Notes: generated by a model not told the origin, from the sequence alone. A stretch of DNA of 64,000 bases from Cobetia sp. cqz5-12 (GCF_016495405.1 NZ_CP044522.1:2881876-2945875), one strand, 5' to 3'; counted from the stretch's first letter, positions 9,346 to 18,962 are shown. A program made the numbers and translations.

Positions 9346-9975
9346 TCAGCGCGTGCCGAAGATCTTGTCACCGGCATCGCCGAGACCCGGCACGATGTAA
9401 CCGTTCTCATCGAGACGGTCATCGACGGAGGCGGTGTAGATCTCGATGTCCGGGTAGGACTCCTGCACCTTGGCAATCCCTTCCGGTGCCGCGACCAGCA
9501 CGATGACCTTGATCTGCTGGCAGCCCTTGGCCTTGAGCATGTCCAGCGTGGCGATCATGGAACCGCCGGTCGCCAGCATCGGGTCGATCACGATGGCCAG
9601 ACGCTCGTCGAGGTCTGACACAAACTTCTCGAAATACGGCACCGGCTCCAGCGTCTCTTCATCACGGTACAGACCCACGACGCTGATGCGTGCCGGGGGG
9701 ATCAGATCCGTCACGCCATCCAGCATGCCCAGGCCGGCACGCAGGATCGGGACGATGGTCACTTTCTTGCCCTTGATGGTCTGGACATCCAGCTCGTTGC
9801 CACTCCAGGCATCAATGGTGGTAGTTTCCAGCTCCAGGTCCTGGGTTGCCTCATAGGTCAACAACTTGGCGACCTCACTGGCCAGCTCACGGAAGCTCTT
9901 GGTGCTGATGCCTGCTGCACGCATCAGGCCGAGCTTGTGCTGGACCAGTGGATGATTGATGGCATGGACGCTCAT
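9346..9975 (-). CDS. upp: Uracil phosphoribosyltransferase
   Basis: 209 residues, the normal length. It makes UMP from uracil and PRPP in the cytoplasm. Visible motifs are the PRPP loop region [15 protein letters not shown] and the uracil-binding C-terminus [15 protein letters not shown]. The ATG start has AAGAGGT upstream. It precedes uraA on the same strand, forming a uracil uptake and salvage unit. A candidate promoter (TAGAAT as -10) lies about 100 bp upstream. Nothing is unusual in the protein. Confidence 0.96.
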   Translation of the reverse strand: MSVHAINHPLVQHKLGLMRAAGISTKSFRELASEVAKLLTYEATQDLELETTTIDAWSGNELDVQTIKGKKVTIVPILRAGLGMLDGVTDLIPPARISVVGLYRDEETLEPVPYFEKFVSDLDERLAIVIDPMLATGGSMIATLDMLKAKGCQQIKVIVLVAAPEGIAKVQESYPDIEIYTASVDDRLDENGYIVPGLGDAGDKIFGTR

Positions 9976-10072
9976 GGAAATACCTCTTGGGACAGAAGAT
10001 GGTGCAAACGATACGCAGCACTACCCCCGCCGGCTCGGACGATAGCAGCGGGAAGGCTGGTAAATTGAGCGC

Positions 10073-10101
10073 ATTCTAGCGGAAGCAGGCTTACAAGTTA
10101 A
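10073..10101 (-). promoter_or_regulatory. Candidate sigma-70 promoter of upp
   Basis: Minus-strand TTAACT at 10096-10101, 17-bp spacer, TAGAAT at 10073-10078. The -10 is followed by GCGC, the same TAGAATGCGC string seen in the metN leader promoter. It leaves a 5' leader of about 90 bases before upp. Confidence 0.55.
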
Positions 10102-10171
10102 GGCTCTCGCCTTCAGGTTACAGCAGAGAAAGCGCCGCAAATGGACTGGCGACCTCCCGCCTGCCACTTGC

Positions 10172-10801
10172 TCAAGGCGTGTAACCGAAGTTGACGAAAT
10201 CCTGTGCATAGAGAATGGCCAGCTTCTCGCGGGTCGCCGCTGTCATGCCGTCCCCCGCCTCCCCACTCCCCTTGTTGCGATGTGCAATCTCGCCGTTGAT
10301 GCCCAGCTTGTTGGCAACCTGCTGGAAATCCTTGTCCAGGGTTTCGAAATGCCCCAGAAAATCCACCATCAAGGTCTCGTTTCCATCCATGACAAAAGAG
10401 GATTGCGAGAGAAACAGGAGGTGACTACGAAAAGCGCCTTGCCACAAGCCACGTGCGACAAAATCATCAAAATCTGAATATTCCGCCATCTCCTTGGCAA
10501 TGGCGAGATCCTGCTTGCCTTGATTGCCACCACTTAATATATAGCGATACGCTGACAGGGCACGATCGTAGGGATTTCTGACAAAGGTGAATTTGTAATA
10601 ACGGGCGAATTTTCTGGAACTGGCCTTCTTGTAAACCTGCCAGGAGACATGATCACGCCCTTTTTCCTTCGTCTTCCCCAAGGCGGCGAGGACTGATGTT
10701 CCGGCAGCCTTGGGAATATGAATGAAGATGCACTTGTTACGCGTAAAGTGTTTGCGATAAGGAAAGTCATTGCTTCGCCACATCATATCAATCCTGTTCA
10801 T
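10172..10801 (-). CDS. Sulfotransferase family 2-like protein
   Basis: 209 residues from the ATG at 10801 (GGTGA upstream); a TTG start 12 codons earlier is possible. The 5'-phosphosulfate-binding loop is intact, IHIPKAAGTSV, and the 3'-phosphate region is FVRNPYDRALSAYRY. This is the Golgi-type (Sulfotransfer_2) pattern found in bacterial polysaccharide sulfotransferases, which move sulfate from PAPS to a sugar hydroxyl. It is clearly paralogous to the protein at 12264-12872: the sequences share KCIF, FVR-P-DR-SAY and F-SH-LF--QS-F elements. Base composition is intermediate to high. The acceptor is unknown; a lipid-linked or capsular glycan made by neighbouring enzymes is the simplest guess. 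Confidence 0.8.
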   Translation of the reverse strand: MNRIDMMWRSNDFPYRKHFTRNKCIFIHIPKAAGTSVLAALGKTKEKGRDHVSWQVYKKASSRKFARYYKFTFVRNPYDRALSAYRYILSGGNQGKQDLAIAKEMAEYSDFDDFVARGLWQGAFRSHLLFLSQSSFVMDGNETLMVDFLGHFETLDKDFQQVANKLGINGEIAHRNKGSGEAGDGMTAATREKLAILYAQDFVNFGYTP

Positions 10802-10977
10802 GTGGTTCGTCACCAGCCACTGATGACAGCCCCCCAATGTACGAAAAATCCATTGTGGCTTCAGCTTACCGGAATAAAGTGCAAGGAAACTTCAGTACAC
10901 TCGTCAAAGGGCAATGGCGAGGCAAGACAGGCCAGCCATGAAGGTGGCTGACCTGCGGCCGATATCGCCAGCAATGG

Positions 10978-12192
10978 TCACCCAGCCACCACCTCAGCAA
11001 TGAAGTCGCCGATACCCTGACAGTATTTCTGCTGGCAGAAATCTTTCGCAACGATCGCGCGCGCAGCTGCGCCCATCTCTCTACGCTGCTGCGGGCTTGC
11101 TGCCCATTGCTTCAGCACCTGAGCGATTTCACTCGGTTCGAGCACCTGTGCGACTACGATGGCGTCTTGCTCCGGGCTATAGACTCTGTCCGGACCGGTA
11201 ATGAAATCCTCGCCATAGATAGCCAGCGATTCGCGGGGCCTGCTTGGCGACAGAATTTCACCATTGACTCCCGGGGAGATCTGCTCCGGCAATCCATCCA
11301 CATTACCGACGATGGCAGGCACACCATGCGCCAGCGCTTCCTGCACCACATTACCGAAAGGTTCACGCCAGGAAGGACACACAAAGGCATCGAGGCAGGG
11401 ATAGAAATCACTCATGTCATTCAACAGACCACAGAAGTGAACACTCTCCTCGAGCCCCCACTTCACGACCAGTGACTTCAAGGCATCTTCCAATATTCCC
11501 TCGCCGGCGATCCAAAGCTCCGCATGGGGGACACTCGCCTTGAGCTCTCGCAACGCCTCGATGGCGATCACCGGCGCCTTGAGTCCGGTCAAACGACCTG
11601 CGAAACCGATCCTGAACCGCTCGACCGGATGATCGGAGGCTACCTGCGGCAGTACGATGGAATTGCGCACCACCCGACATGGCAAGGACTCACTGATGCC
11701 AAGCGACAACTGCAACATGCGACTGGCTGCAAAGGAGTTGCATATGATGCCATCGAGGCGAGAGAGATAGTCCGTGATATCAGAGGTGGGCTCCACGAAC
11801 CAGGCAGAGCCATGCTCGTAGTGAATGAGACTGATGTGACCGGGGAAATGCAGCGGATGGTTACGCAGCTTGTTCCACACCACGATTGCCTGCACCTCTT
11901 CGTCATTCAGCATGCGCGCCTGGCAGGTATCGCGGAGCCAAGGCAACTGCCGAGGAAGCTTGATGCCGCAATAACGCTTTATGTCATGCACCCGACCGGC
12001 AAAGTCCACATATTCAGACTGCAGCATCGGATGAATTTCGGGCGTCTGCAGCAGCACATGATGATCTCGCTCACGTGCGGCCATTCGAAAGAAGTTGGTG
12101 AAGGTCCGCTCAGCCCCGCCCAGATTCTTGAGGCTGATGAGATGCCCCGCACGAGGCCCTTGCAATACCATGGACACAGGGACTTTACTCAT
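10978..12192 (-). CDS. Glycosyltransferase family 4
   Basis: 404 residues. The N-terminal acceptor domain starts with the pattern SLKNLGGAERTFTNFF, and the donor domain contains RIGFAGRLTGLKAPVIAIEAL, WIAGEGILEDAL and the motif region PSWREPFGNVVQEALAHGVP, all typical of GT4 retaining transferases. It would work on a nucleotide sugar at the inner face of the inner membrane. It lies between the two sulfotransferase genes on the same strand, which ties all three to one glycan. The ATG start is at 12192, in AT-rich sequence with only a weak ribosome site. Base composition becomes more AT-rich towards its start. Confidence 0.84.
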   Translation of the reverse strand: MSKVPVSMVLQGPRAGHLISLKNLGGAERTFTNFFRMAARERDHHVLLQTPEIHPMLQSEYVDFAGRVHDIKRYCGIKLPRQLPWLRDTCQARMLNDEEVQAIVVWNKLRNHPLHFPGHISLIHYEHGSAWFVEPTSDITDYLSRLDGIICNSFAASRMLQLSLGISESLPCRVVRNSIVLPQVASDHPVERFRIGFAGRLTGLKAPVIAIEALRELKASVPHAELWIAGEGILEDALKSLVVKWGLEESVHFCGLLNDMSDFYPCLDAFVCPSWREPFGNVVQEALAHGVPAIVGNVDGLPEQISPGVNGEILSPSRPRESLAIYGEDFITGPDRVYSPEQDAIVVAQVLEPSEIAQVLKQWAASPQQRREMGAAARAIVAKDFCQQKYCQGIGDFIAEVVAG

Positions 12193-12263
12193 ATTAAGAT
12201 CAAAATATATTATCCTGAAATGAATAGCGTTGGCAGATCCATCATCGACGGTGTTGGTTCTGA

Positions 12264-12872
12264 CTACTCGTAATTGAAATTATCAAAATCTCTTGAATAA
12301 AAATCACGAACAACATTGACAGTACTCTCATCACACTTTATTGAACAGCTTGTCAGCCATCGCTTGTTGTGCGCTCGACCTTGTTTAATGCCAAGGTGAC
12401 TAAGAACATGACTTAAACTTTCCTCAAAATTCTCAAATCTACCCACATAGTCCATTATCACCCTGTCATTATCATCAACAATGAAATGCGACTGAGGAAT
12501 AAAAAGCGAATGAGATTTGAATTTTTCTTCAGTCAAGCCATTCAGGACGAACGCATCGAAAGTTGGATATTGTCGTAGCTCTTCAGATAGCACTTTGTGG
12601 CTCTGACTATGGTTACCAGAATGCCTTAAATACTGATAAGCCGAAAACAATCTATCCAGTGGGTGACGAACGAAAGCGAACTTAAAATATTGATTAAAAA
12701 GAGAGGGATCTATTTTCTGATAAAACCGGTAATCATGATACTCCCTATTCTTAACGTACTCATCCCCCAGAGCCAAGAAGATAGATTCACTTCCTACTCT
12801 TGGCACTCCGACAAAGATACACTTATTCTTATTGAAACACCTTCGAAACTCACCACCTGCTTTATTGCGCAT
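12264..12872 (-). CDS. Sulfotransferase-like protein with altered PAPS loop
   Basis: 202 residues, strongly AT-rich compared with the rest of the window. It is a paralog of the sulfotransferase at 10172-10801, with KCIFVGVPRVGSES in place of KCIFIHIPKAAGTS, and a well-kept 3'-phosphate region FVRHPLDRLFSAYQY. The usual Lys of the 5'-phosphosulfate loop is Arg here, so activity may be altered, lost or directed to another donor. The ATG start has GGAGG about 11 bases upstream. It lies just behind the pyruvyl transferase gene on the same strand. Sulfation of a sugar is the likely role, but less certain than for the paralog. Confidence 0.7.
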   Translation of the reverse strand: MRNKAGGEFRRCFNKNKCIFVGVPRVGSESIFLALGDEYVKNREYHDYRFYQKIDPSLFNQYFKFAFVRHPLDRLFSAYQYLRHSGNHSQSHKVLSEELRQYPTFDAFVLNGLTEEKFKSHSLFIPQSHFIVDDNDRVIMDYVGRFENFEESLSHVLSHLGIKQGRAHNKRWLTSCSIKCDESTVNVVRDFYSRDFDNFNYE

Positions 12873-12999
12873 TCCCCCTCCTGATATCCGAGAAGATCAT
12901 TCTCGCCTACGAAAAAGGAGGAATATTGCATAGAGTATGCAAGTACATACACATTACATTTCTAGCGGGATCAGTAAAATATAATTGATCAATACAAGT

Positions 13000-13875
13000 T
13001 TATATTTGATGCAAGGCTTCCTCAAAACTCTTGACTATATCCGACTGCAAGCTGCATATGACATTAGGATCGATTTTATCCGCGTACCTATTGATGTCGG
13101 CAGCATTTATCTCATTGAAAGAACAAAACCTCAGGGTAAAGCTACGGCCAACAGAGGAGAAATAATCATAAAATTTGAACTTACCTCCAGAATGGAGAGG
13201 ACCATCATAGAACCAGCAATTCGGGATTCCATAGGCATCCGCTATGATCAAGCCATGTAGACTCTGACTTACAATGATTTCGCAGGATTTTATCTGAGTA
13301 ACAATAGATTCAAGATCATCCGTGCGGAAATCTATTATTATACTGTCACCTACACGAGCACACACATTTTCCCACTCCGGACTATCAATAGTCGAGATAT
13401 GAGGAATAAATCCTATTCTATAAGTCTTGTCTGGATCTGTATCATAAATCAAAGGGAGCATGAGACCTGGATCACCGACAGGATATTCTTTTTCTCCCAA
13501 TGAAGTGAGCACCTGCTGAGTCATATACCCACGTACAGAATGAATAACAACAGATTTGCCAAATGTCCTGCCCATTGGCTTCATTCGCTTGAACAAAGAG
13601 GCATGTTTGACATATGGAGAAATAAGCCCAGACCCTACAACATGAATCTTTCTATTTCGTGAAGAAATCGCTTTATTGTTGACGAGCTTATTTAAAATAC
13701 TGCCAACAGAGATCAAATCTGCCTCATCGACATTCGAGATGGAATGAGCGATATGAAACTGTCTATCCAGAATGATAGATGTGATTTCATCACCAAAATT
13801 ACATCCACCATTCGCCGATCGCCACCAGTATGCTTTCAATTGACCATCTCCTGAAACATTAAAGCCATCGTCCAC
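13000..13875 (-). CDS. Polysaccharide pyruvyl transferase family protein
   Basis: 291 residues. It has the family pattern of an early NFGDEI-like segment (GGCNFGDEITSIIL), a central VGSGLISPY segment and the diagnostic C-terminal SQSLHGLIIADAYGIP. Members transfer pyruvate from phosphoenolpyruvate to a sugar as a ketal, adding negative charge to capsule or exopolysaccharide. The start is GTG at 13875, with GGAGA seven bases upstream, inside the end of the GT25 gene (17-bp overlap), so the two are coupled. The DNA is AT-rich, pointing to transfer from another genome. Some family members act in other pathways, so the pyruvyl reaction is family inference. Confidence 0.78.
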   Translation of the reverse strand: MDDGFNVSGDGQLKAYWWRSANGGCNFGDEITSIILDRQFHIAHSISNVDEADLISVGSILNKLVNNKAISSRNRKIHVVGSGLISPYVKHASLFKRMKPMGRTFGKSVVIHSVRGYMTQQVLTSLGEKEYPVGDPGLMLPLIYDTDPDKTYRIGFIPHISTIDSPEWENVCARVGDSIIIDFRTDDLESIVTQIKSCEIIVSQSLHGLIIADAYGIPNCWFYDGPLHSGGKFKFYDYFSSVGRSFTLRFCSFNEINAADINRYADKIDPNVICSLQSDIVKSFEEALHQI

Positions 13876-14542
13876 ATAAGGTTCTCCACATATCCCTACG
13901 CAACGCTACTTCCTGCTTTCTTGAATTGAGATTCCAGTATTCATCGTCTTTGTAGCTGCCTCCCCCTTTCGTTTCAATTCGATAATCAGCGATATCACTT
14001 TTGACATCCGATTCTGGAAGCTGATCGCAAAAAAGAGGATAAACGGCATAAGCCTTATATTCAGTCGCGTAGAAACTATCTACCGCTTTTTTTGAATAAG
14101 GCTTATCAATGATCTTCTTCATACCTTTACGAGACAGCATATAGGCATGCCCTCCCGTCAGCTTGGCTCTAACCACGCCCGCAAAAGGAATCAACCACAT
14201 CCTTCCCAGCATGCCACCAAGGTAAAAAATTTCCGGGTTTCGTATTTTCAAGAAACAATTGATACGTGCTATTACACTTTCAGCCGGCATGGCAAGAGTA
14301 GCATCATCTTCAAGGATCAAGACTCGTTGATAACCTCTCTCCATGGCCATTGCTGCGCAGGTACGATGTGACTCGTAACATCCACGCTCAGGATTATCCA
14401 CATCACGCTCGGCAAGATAAAACTCGATATCCAAGCCTAGCGGTAAAAACTCTTTCTGTAGATGTTCCCGGCGGTCTTCCCGCTCTTTGAGGCTGATACA
14501 AAATACCCCATCCACCTCGAGTGTCTGTTGACTCTTGTTCAT
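13859..14542 (-). CDS. Glycosyltransferase family 25
   Basis: 227 residues. The N-terminus GVFCISLKEREDRREHLQKEF and the acidic motif LILEDDATL identify the GT25 family, which includes LPS and lipooligosaccharide galactosyltransferases. It would add a hexose, often galactose, to an envelope glycan. It is first in the minus-strand run GT25, pyruvyl transferase, sulfotransferase, GT4, sulfotransferase. A TATAAT hexamer at 14581-14586 overlaps the upstream ung stop codon and could start this operon. Codon use is AT-rich relative to the flanking purine genes. The donor sugar is not determinable. Confidence 0.8.
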   Translation of the reverse strand: MNKSQQTLEVDGVFCISLKEREDRREHLQKEFLPLGLDIEFYLAERDVDNPERGCYESHRTCAAMAMERGYQRVLILEDDATLAMPAESVIARINCFLKIRNPEIFYLGGMLGRMWLIPFAGVVRAKLTGGHAYMLSRKGMKKIIDKPYSKKAVDSFYATEYKAYAVYPLFCDQLPESDVKSDIADYRIETKGGGSYKDDEYWNLNSRKQEVALRRDMWRTLCGRWL

Positions 14543-14580
14543 CCTTGGCGGCTTTCCCTAGAAACTTGTCACAATTGTAT

Positions 14581-14586
14581 ATTATA
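14581..14586 (-). promoter_or_regulatory. Candidate -10 element of the AT-rich glycan operon
   Basis: Perfect TATAAT on the minus strand, about 39 bp ahead of the GT25 start and overlapping the ung stop codon. No good -35 hexamer was found 16-18 bp upstream, so the assignment is tentative. Confidence 0.4.
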
Positions 14587-15280
14587 GCTGCCAGTCGATC
14601 GGCTCTTCCCCGCGTGCTTCCAGCCAGGCGTTGGCTTGCGAGAAGTGGCGAGAACCGAAGAAACCGCGGTGCGCTGCGAGGGGGGATGGGTGCGGCGCGT
14701 GGAGCACCAGGTGCTTCTGGGTGTCTACAGCGCGGGCCTTCTTCTGGGCATGACTGCCCCAGAGCAGGAAGACGACACCCTGGCAGTGCTGGTTGATCAC
14801 GTCGATGGCGCGGTCGGTGAATTGTTCCCACCCCTGCTTTTGATGCGAGGCGGCCTTGCCCTGCTCGACGGTCAGCACGCTGTTGAGCAGCAGGACACCC
14901 TGCTTCGCCCAGCTTTCCAGGAAGCCGTGATCGACGGGTTCAAAGCCGACATCGGTGGCCAGTTCCTTGTAGATGTTCTTCAGCGAAGGCGGGGGGCGTA
15001 CGCCGGGACGTACCGAGAAGCACAGTCCGTGCGCCTGGCCCGGACCGTGGTACGGGTCCTGGCCGAGGATCACCACCTTGACGTTGGAGAGCGGCGTCAA
15101 CCAGAAGGCACGGAACCAATCATCGGAATGCGGATAGATGACCTTGCCGGCATCTTTCTCGGCGCGCAGAAAGTCGCGCAGACGCTGCATGTAGTCAGCC
15201 TGGAACTCTTGGCCAAGATGCGCCTGCCAATCGGCAGGCAACACCTCGGAGCGGCCAGTCGCGGCAGTCTCCAACGGCAT
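14582..15280 (-). CDS. ung: Uracil-DNA glycosylase
   Basis: 232 residues from the ATG at 15280. It removes uracil from DNA as the first step of base-excision repair. The water-activating motif [14 protein letters not shown] and the DNA-binding loop [19 protein letters not shown] are intact. It begins one base before the gpt stop, so it is the last gene of the ghxP-apt-gpt-ung run. A longer upstream reading frame was rejected since it lies within gpt. Coupling with purine salvage rather than with repair genes is a matter of operon context only. Confidence 0.95.
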   Translation of the reverse strand: MPLETAATGRSEVLPADWQAHLGQEFQADYMQRLRDFLRAEKDAGKVIYPHSDDWFRAFWLTPLSNVKVVILGQDPYHGPGQAHGLCFSVRPGVRPPPSLKNIYKELATDVGFEPVDHGFLESWAKQGVLLLNSVLTVEQGKAASHQKQGWEQFTDRAIDVINQHCQGVVFLLWGSHAQKKARAVDTQKHLVLHAPHPSPLAAHRGFFGSRHFSQANAWLEARGEEPIDWQL

Positions 15281-15281
15281 G

Positions 15282-15779
15282 TCAGCTATCGCTCTCTTGC
15301 TTCTTGAGCTGCTCGGCGATCGGCTCGACGTAGGCGATGCCCATGTCCCACGGGAACTGGATCCAGCAGTTCTGCGGCACTTCGGTGATGAAGCCATCGA
15401 CCAGCGGACGCCCTTCCGGCTTGGCATAGACGGTCACGAAGTGCGCCTTGGGCAGCATGTCACGCACCGCACGTGCGGTGTTGCCGGTGTCGACCAGGTC
15501 ATCGACCAGCAGCCAGCCGTCACCGTCGTGGTCGACGCCCTTGACCACTTCCAGACCACCCTGCTCCATGTGGTCGTGATAGCTCTTGATGCATACGGTA
15601 TCGATGTGACGGATACCCAGTTCGCGAGCGATCAGGCCGGCCGGAATCAGGCCACCGCGGGTGATGGCGATGATGCCCTTGAAATCGCGACCGCTGAGGT
15701 CGTGACATAGCGCGCGCACATCACGGTGCAGCTGGTCCCAGGAGACGATGAAGTGGTCGTGGTAGCGTTCGGAAGACAT
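15282..15779 (-). CDS. gpt: Xanthine-guanine phosphoribosyltransferase
   Basis: 165 residues from the ATG at 15779, slightly longer than the 152-residue E. coli enzyme. It converts guanine, xanthine and hypoxanthine with PRPP to nucleotides. The PRPP motif [14 protein letters not shown] and the early [11 protein letters not shown] motif are clear, as is the C-terminal [16 protein letters not shown]. It lies between apt and ung on the same strand. Upstream in-frame sequence was rejected because it lacks a ribosome site and family similarity. Confidence 0.94.
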   Translation of the reverse strand: MSSERYHDHFIVSWDQLHRDVRALCHDLSGRDFKGIIAITRGGLIPAGLIARELGIRHIDTVCIKSYHDHMEQGGLEVVKGVDHDGDGWLLVDDLVDTGNTARAVRDMLPKAHFVTVYAKPEGRPLVDGFITEVPQNCWIQFPWDMGIAYVEPIAEQLKKQESDS

Positions 15780-15950
15780 GTGGGTCACTCGCAATGACGA
15801 AACAGAAGGAAAGCATGGTGGCTGGCGCGCCACCGCACAAGGGGAAGATCCACTCAGCCACGCTAGAGCGCAGACGAGGGCCTGAGATTCGTTGCCCGCA
15901 GCAACGACGATGGCCCTGCCAGAAGACAGGGCCATCGCGTCAAGCCGACA

Positions 15951-16496
15951 TTACTCGGATTCGGTAAAGCTGCACGCCGCGAAGACACTGTGGCCTTCTT
16001 CACGAATGCGCGCGGAACCGCCGATTTCCGGCAGATCGATGATGGCTGCCGTCTCGACGACCACACCACCAGTGCGCTCGATCAGCTTGCAGGCCGCCAG
16101 CATGGTGCCGCCGGTGGCGATCAGGTCGTCCATCACCAGAATGCGATCACCTTCACGGAAGGCATCGGAGTGCAGCTCGACGGTAGACTCACCGTATTCC
16201 AGCGTGTAGGTCTCGCTGATGGTCTTGAACGGCAGCTTGCCCTTCTTGCGCACCGGCACAAAGCTGCAGCCCAGTTCATAGGCCAACGGTGCACCGATGA
16301 TGAACCCGCGTGCATCGATGGCGGCGATGGCGTCGATTTCCATCTCCTGATAGCGATGCACGAAGGAGTCGATCAGCTTGCGGAACGCGGCGGAATTCTG
16401 CAGTACCGGCGTGATGTCACGGAAGTTGACACCCGGCTGGGGCCAGTCCGGCACGGTGCGGATGACAGACTTGATGTAGTCGCTGTAGATGCTCAT
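15951..16496 (-). CDS. apt: Adenine phosphoribosyltransferase
   Basis: 181 residues, normal length. It makes AMP from adenine and PRPP. The N-terminal [15 protein letters not shown] segment and the PRPP loop [17 protein letters not shown] identify it. Its ATG overlaps the stop of the upstream permease gene by one base (TAATG), so uptake and salvage are coupled. The next gene, gpt, begins after a gap of about 170 bp in which no terminator was seen. Confidence 0.96.
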   Translation of the reverse strand: MSIYSDYIKSVIRTVPDWPQPGVNFRDITPVLQNSAAFRKLIDSFVHRYQEMEIDAIAAIDARGFIIGAPLAYELGCSFVPVRKKGKLPFKTISETYTLEYGESTVELHSDAFREGDRILVMDDLIATGGTMLAACKLIERTGGVVVETAAIIDLPEIGGSARIREEGHSVFAACSFTESE

Positions 16497-17797
16497 TAGA
16501 GGGCTCCGTCGAGGAACAGGTATTTGCAGGCGAACAGGATGGCGAGAATCACCAGCCCCGGGCTCAGATCACGATAACGGCCGGAGAACAGCTTGATCAC
16601 GGCGTAGCTGATGAAGCCCAGCGCGATCCCGTTGGCAATCGAGTAGGTCAGCGGCATCACCAGGGTGGCGATCACCACCGGTGCCGCTTCAGTAATGTCG
16701 TTCCAGTCGATGCGTGCCAGACCGCCCGTCATCAGGCAAGCGACATACAGCAGCGCACCGGCAGTGGCGAAGGCCGGAATGGAGGTCGCCAGCGGCGACA
16801 GGAACAGGCTGACGAGGAAGAGACCGGCCACGACGACAGCCGTCAGGCCGGTGCGACCGCCGGCCGCCACGCCGGTGGCGGATTCGATGTAGCTGGTCAC
16901 GTTCGAGGTGCCCATCACAGAGCCGACCATGGTGGCGCTGGAGTCTGCCATCAAGGCCCGCCCCAGACGCGGAAGGTGGCCACGCTCATTGGTCAGGCCA
17001 GCCTGCTGGGAGACGGCGATCAGCGTGCCCGAGGTGTCGAACAGGTCGACGAACAGGAAGGCAAAGATGATCGACACCATGCCCAGATTGAAGGCGCCAG
17101 CGATATCGAGCTCCGCCAGCGTCGGCAGCATGCTAGGCGGCATCGAGGCAAAGCCGTGGAAATCGTTGTTGCCGGTCAGGGTCGCCAGCAGCGTGACGAG
17201 CAGTATGCCGATCATCACCGCGCCGATCACCTTGCGGTAGGACAGTGCGACGATCAGGAAGAACGAAAGCAATGCATACATGGCCGCCGGCGAGGACAGG
17301 TCACCCAGCGTGACCAGTGTGCCCGGGGCGTCGACGACGATGCCGCTGCCCTGCAGGGCGATGATCGCCATGAACAGGCCGATGCCCGCGGCGATGCCGG
17401 TCTTCAGCGAAGCGGGAATGGCATTGATGATCCATTCGCGAATCTTGAAGGCGGAGAGCAGGAAGAAGCTCACCCCGGACAGGAAGACCGCGCCCAGCGC
17501 GACCTGCCAGGGCACGCCCATCTGACCGGCGACCGTATAGGTGAAGAAGGCCGTCAGCCCCATGCCCGGTGCCAGCGCGATCGGGTAATTGGCATAGAGG
17601 CCCATGATCAGACAGCCGATGGCTGCCGCCAGACAGGTCGCGACGAACACGGCGCCGTGATCCATGCCGGTGGAGGCCAGCATCGAGGGGGCCACAAAGA
17701 TGATATAGGCCATCGCGAGGAAGGAGGTAAATCCTGCGATGACTTCGGTACGCACATTGGTACCGTGCTCGGAGAGCTTGAAAAGACGTTCCAGCAT
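16496..17797 (-). CDS. Guanine/hypoxanthine permease (AzgA/GhxP type, NCS2)
   Basis: 433 residues from the ATG at 17797. The opening [17 protein letters not shown] and the segments [23 protein letters not shown] and [13 protein letters not shown] are signatures of AzgA-like purine:proton symporters (E. coli GhxP/GhxQ, PurP). It would import guanine, hypoxanthine or adenine for the apt and gpt enzymes coded directly downstream. About 12 membrane segments are visible. A GGGGC ribosome site precedes the start. A longer frame to 18028 was rejected as it lacks conserved sequence. Exact purine preference is inferred from the linkage to apt and gpt. Confidence 0.9.
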   Translation of the reverse strand: MLERLFKLSEHGTNVRTEVIAGFTSFLAMAYIIFVAPSMLASTGMDHGAVFVATCLAAAIGCLIMGLYANYPIALAPGMGLTAFFTYTVAGQMGVPWQVALGAVFLSGVSFFLLSAFKIREWIINAIPASLKTGIAAGIGLFMAIIALQGSGIVVDAPGTLVTLGDLSSPAAMYALLSFFLIVALSYRKVIGAVMIGILLVTLLATLTGNNDFHGFASMPPSMLPTLAELDIAGAFNLGMVSIIFAFLFVDLFDTSGTLIAVSQQAGLTNERGHLPRLGRALMADSSATMVGSVMGTSNVTSYIESATGVAAGGRTGLTAVVVAGLFLVSLFLSPLATSIPAFATAGALLYVACLMTGGLARIDWNDITEAAPVVIATLVMPLTYSIANGIALGFISYAVIKLFSGRYRDLSPGLVILAILFACKYLFLDGAL

Positions 17798-17948
17798 TGA
17801 GGTAGCCCCTATCCTTGAGCAGTGCCTGTCCGGCAAGGCGCAGTGGTCGGTGATTGTCAGAATCAGCAGATCAAGACGAACTCGCTCGGACAGGTATGCC
17901 GCACAGGGCGATGAATGAAGCTTTCCCCTGTTCAGCCTGCCTGAACCA

Positions 17949-17975
17949 CGATGCCCCGCCAGCGGCAGGGCATCG
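17949..17975 (-). terminator. Hairpin between ribE and the purine permease
   Basis: Inverted repeat CGATGCCC/GGGCATCG (17949-17956, 17968-17975) with three more inner pairs. There is no clear T-run on either strand, so it may be a weak terminator for ribE or a leader structure of the purine operon. The rest of 17798-18096 shows no recognizable purine riboswitch. Confidence 0.45.
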
Positions 17976-18096
17976 AAAGGCGCAACATGGTACCCAAAGG
18001 TCTGCAGCGAATCGAGCATTCCCGGCATATTTCCTGACCAGTCAGACGAGTTCTGGCGTCATGCCAATGAGTTGATCCGCTGCAGACCTGCAAGCC

Positions 18097-18708
18097 TCAT
18101 GCCAGACGGGAGGCCATGACCCGCTCGACGGTCTCGACGATGGCCTGGGTCTGCGGGTCGACTTCAAGGTTGACCTGATCACCGACGGCACGGACTCCCA
18201 TCAGGGTCCGCTCCAGGGTCTCCGGAATCAGATTGACGCAGAAGCGTGTGCCCTGCACCTCGCCGATCGTCAGGCTGACACCGTCAAGTCCCACGTAGCC
18301 CTTGTCGAACAGGAAACGCATCAGCTCGGCCGGCGCCTGGAACCAGATACGACGATTGTCGGCGGTGGCCTCGATGGCATCGATGGTCACCATCGCCATG
18401 ACATGACCAGACATGGAGTGCCCGCCGATCTCGTCGCCGAAGCGTGCCGCTCGCTCCACGTTCACGACGCTGCCCACCTCGAGCTCACCCAGATTGGTCA
18501 GACGCAGCGTCTCGCGCATCAGGTCAAAACTCGCCAGTTGACCCTCAAGTGCCGTCACGGTCAGACAGCAACCGTTATGGGCCACCGAGGCCCCCAGCTC
18601 CAGCCCCGCCTCCAACCCCGCCGGCAATCGGACTTGATGCGTGCGAAAGTCAGTGCGTTCTTCAATGGCCACCACTTCCGCCATGCCTTGTACGATACCC
18701 GTGAACAT
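18097..18708 (-). CDS. ribE: Riboflavin synthase alpha subunit
   Basis: 203 residues from the ATG at 18708, which has AAGGAAAG upstream. It dismutates two molecules of 6,7-dimethyl-8-ribityllumazine to riboflavin. The protein opens with MFTGIVQGMAEV and repeats the lumazine-binding fold, the second copy starting near GHSMSGHVMAMV. The gene is also called ribC in some species. It stands alone here; no FMN riboswitch was found in its upstream region, and the other rib genes are not in the window. Confidence 0.95.
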   Translation of the reverse strand: MFTGIVQGMAEVVAIEERTDFRTHQVRLPAGLEAGLELGASVAHNGCCLTVTALEGQLASFDLMRETLRLTNLGELEVGSVVNVERAARFGDEIGGHSMSGHVMAMVTIDAIEATADNRRIWFQAPAELMRFLFDKGYVGLDGVSLTIGEVQGTRFCVNLIPETLERTLMGVRAVGDQVNLEVDPQTQAIVETVERVMASRLA

Positions 18709-18962
18709 GCGTGATCTTTCCTTGCACTGCTGCTTCTTGCTGTCGAGAAGCCATGAATAAGGGACGGCATGCAGCAGCGAGATAACTGGCATGCCCAGCC
18801 GAAATCCTAGCATGGTGGACTTCCCGCCGACATGCTGGCGATGCCGGCCGTTGGGCTGCGTGAACACAGAGCAGCCAGTACGGGCCGCAAGTCTTGCCCG
18901 GCTGACCGTCAAGACAGGAAAGCCGTCATTGGTGGTTGGAACCCTCGTCACGACAAGATTCT

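Noticed and set aside
6525..14542. Complete O-antigen or capsule locus
   Set aside because: No Wzx, Wzy, Wza/Wzc or ABC exporter genes, so only a modification and extension block can be claimed.
17798..18096. Purine riboswitch upstream of the purine permease
   Set aside because: No conserved loop sequences; only a simple hairpin is present.
18709..18951. FMN riboswitch upstream of ribE
   Set aside because: None of the conserved RFN blocks was found on the minus strand.
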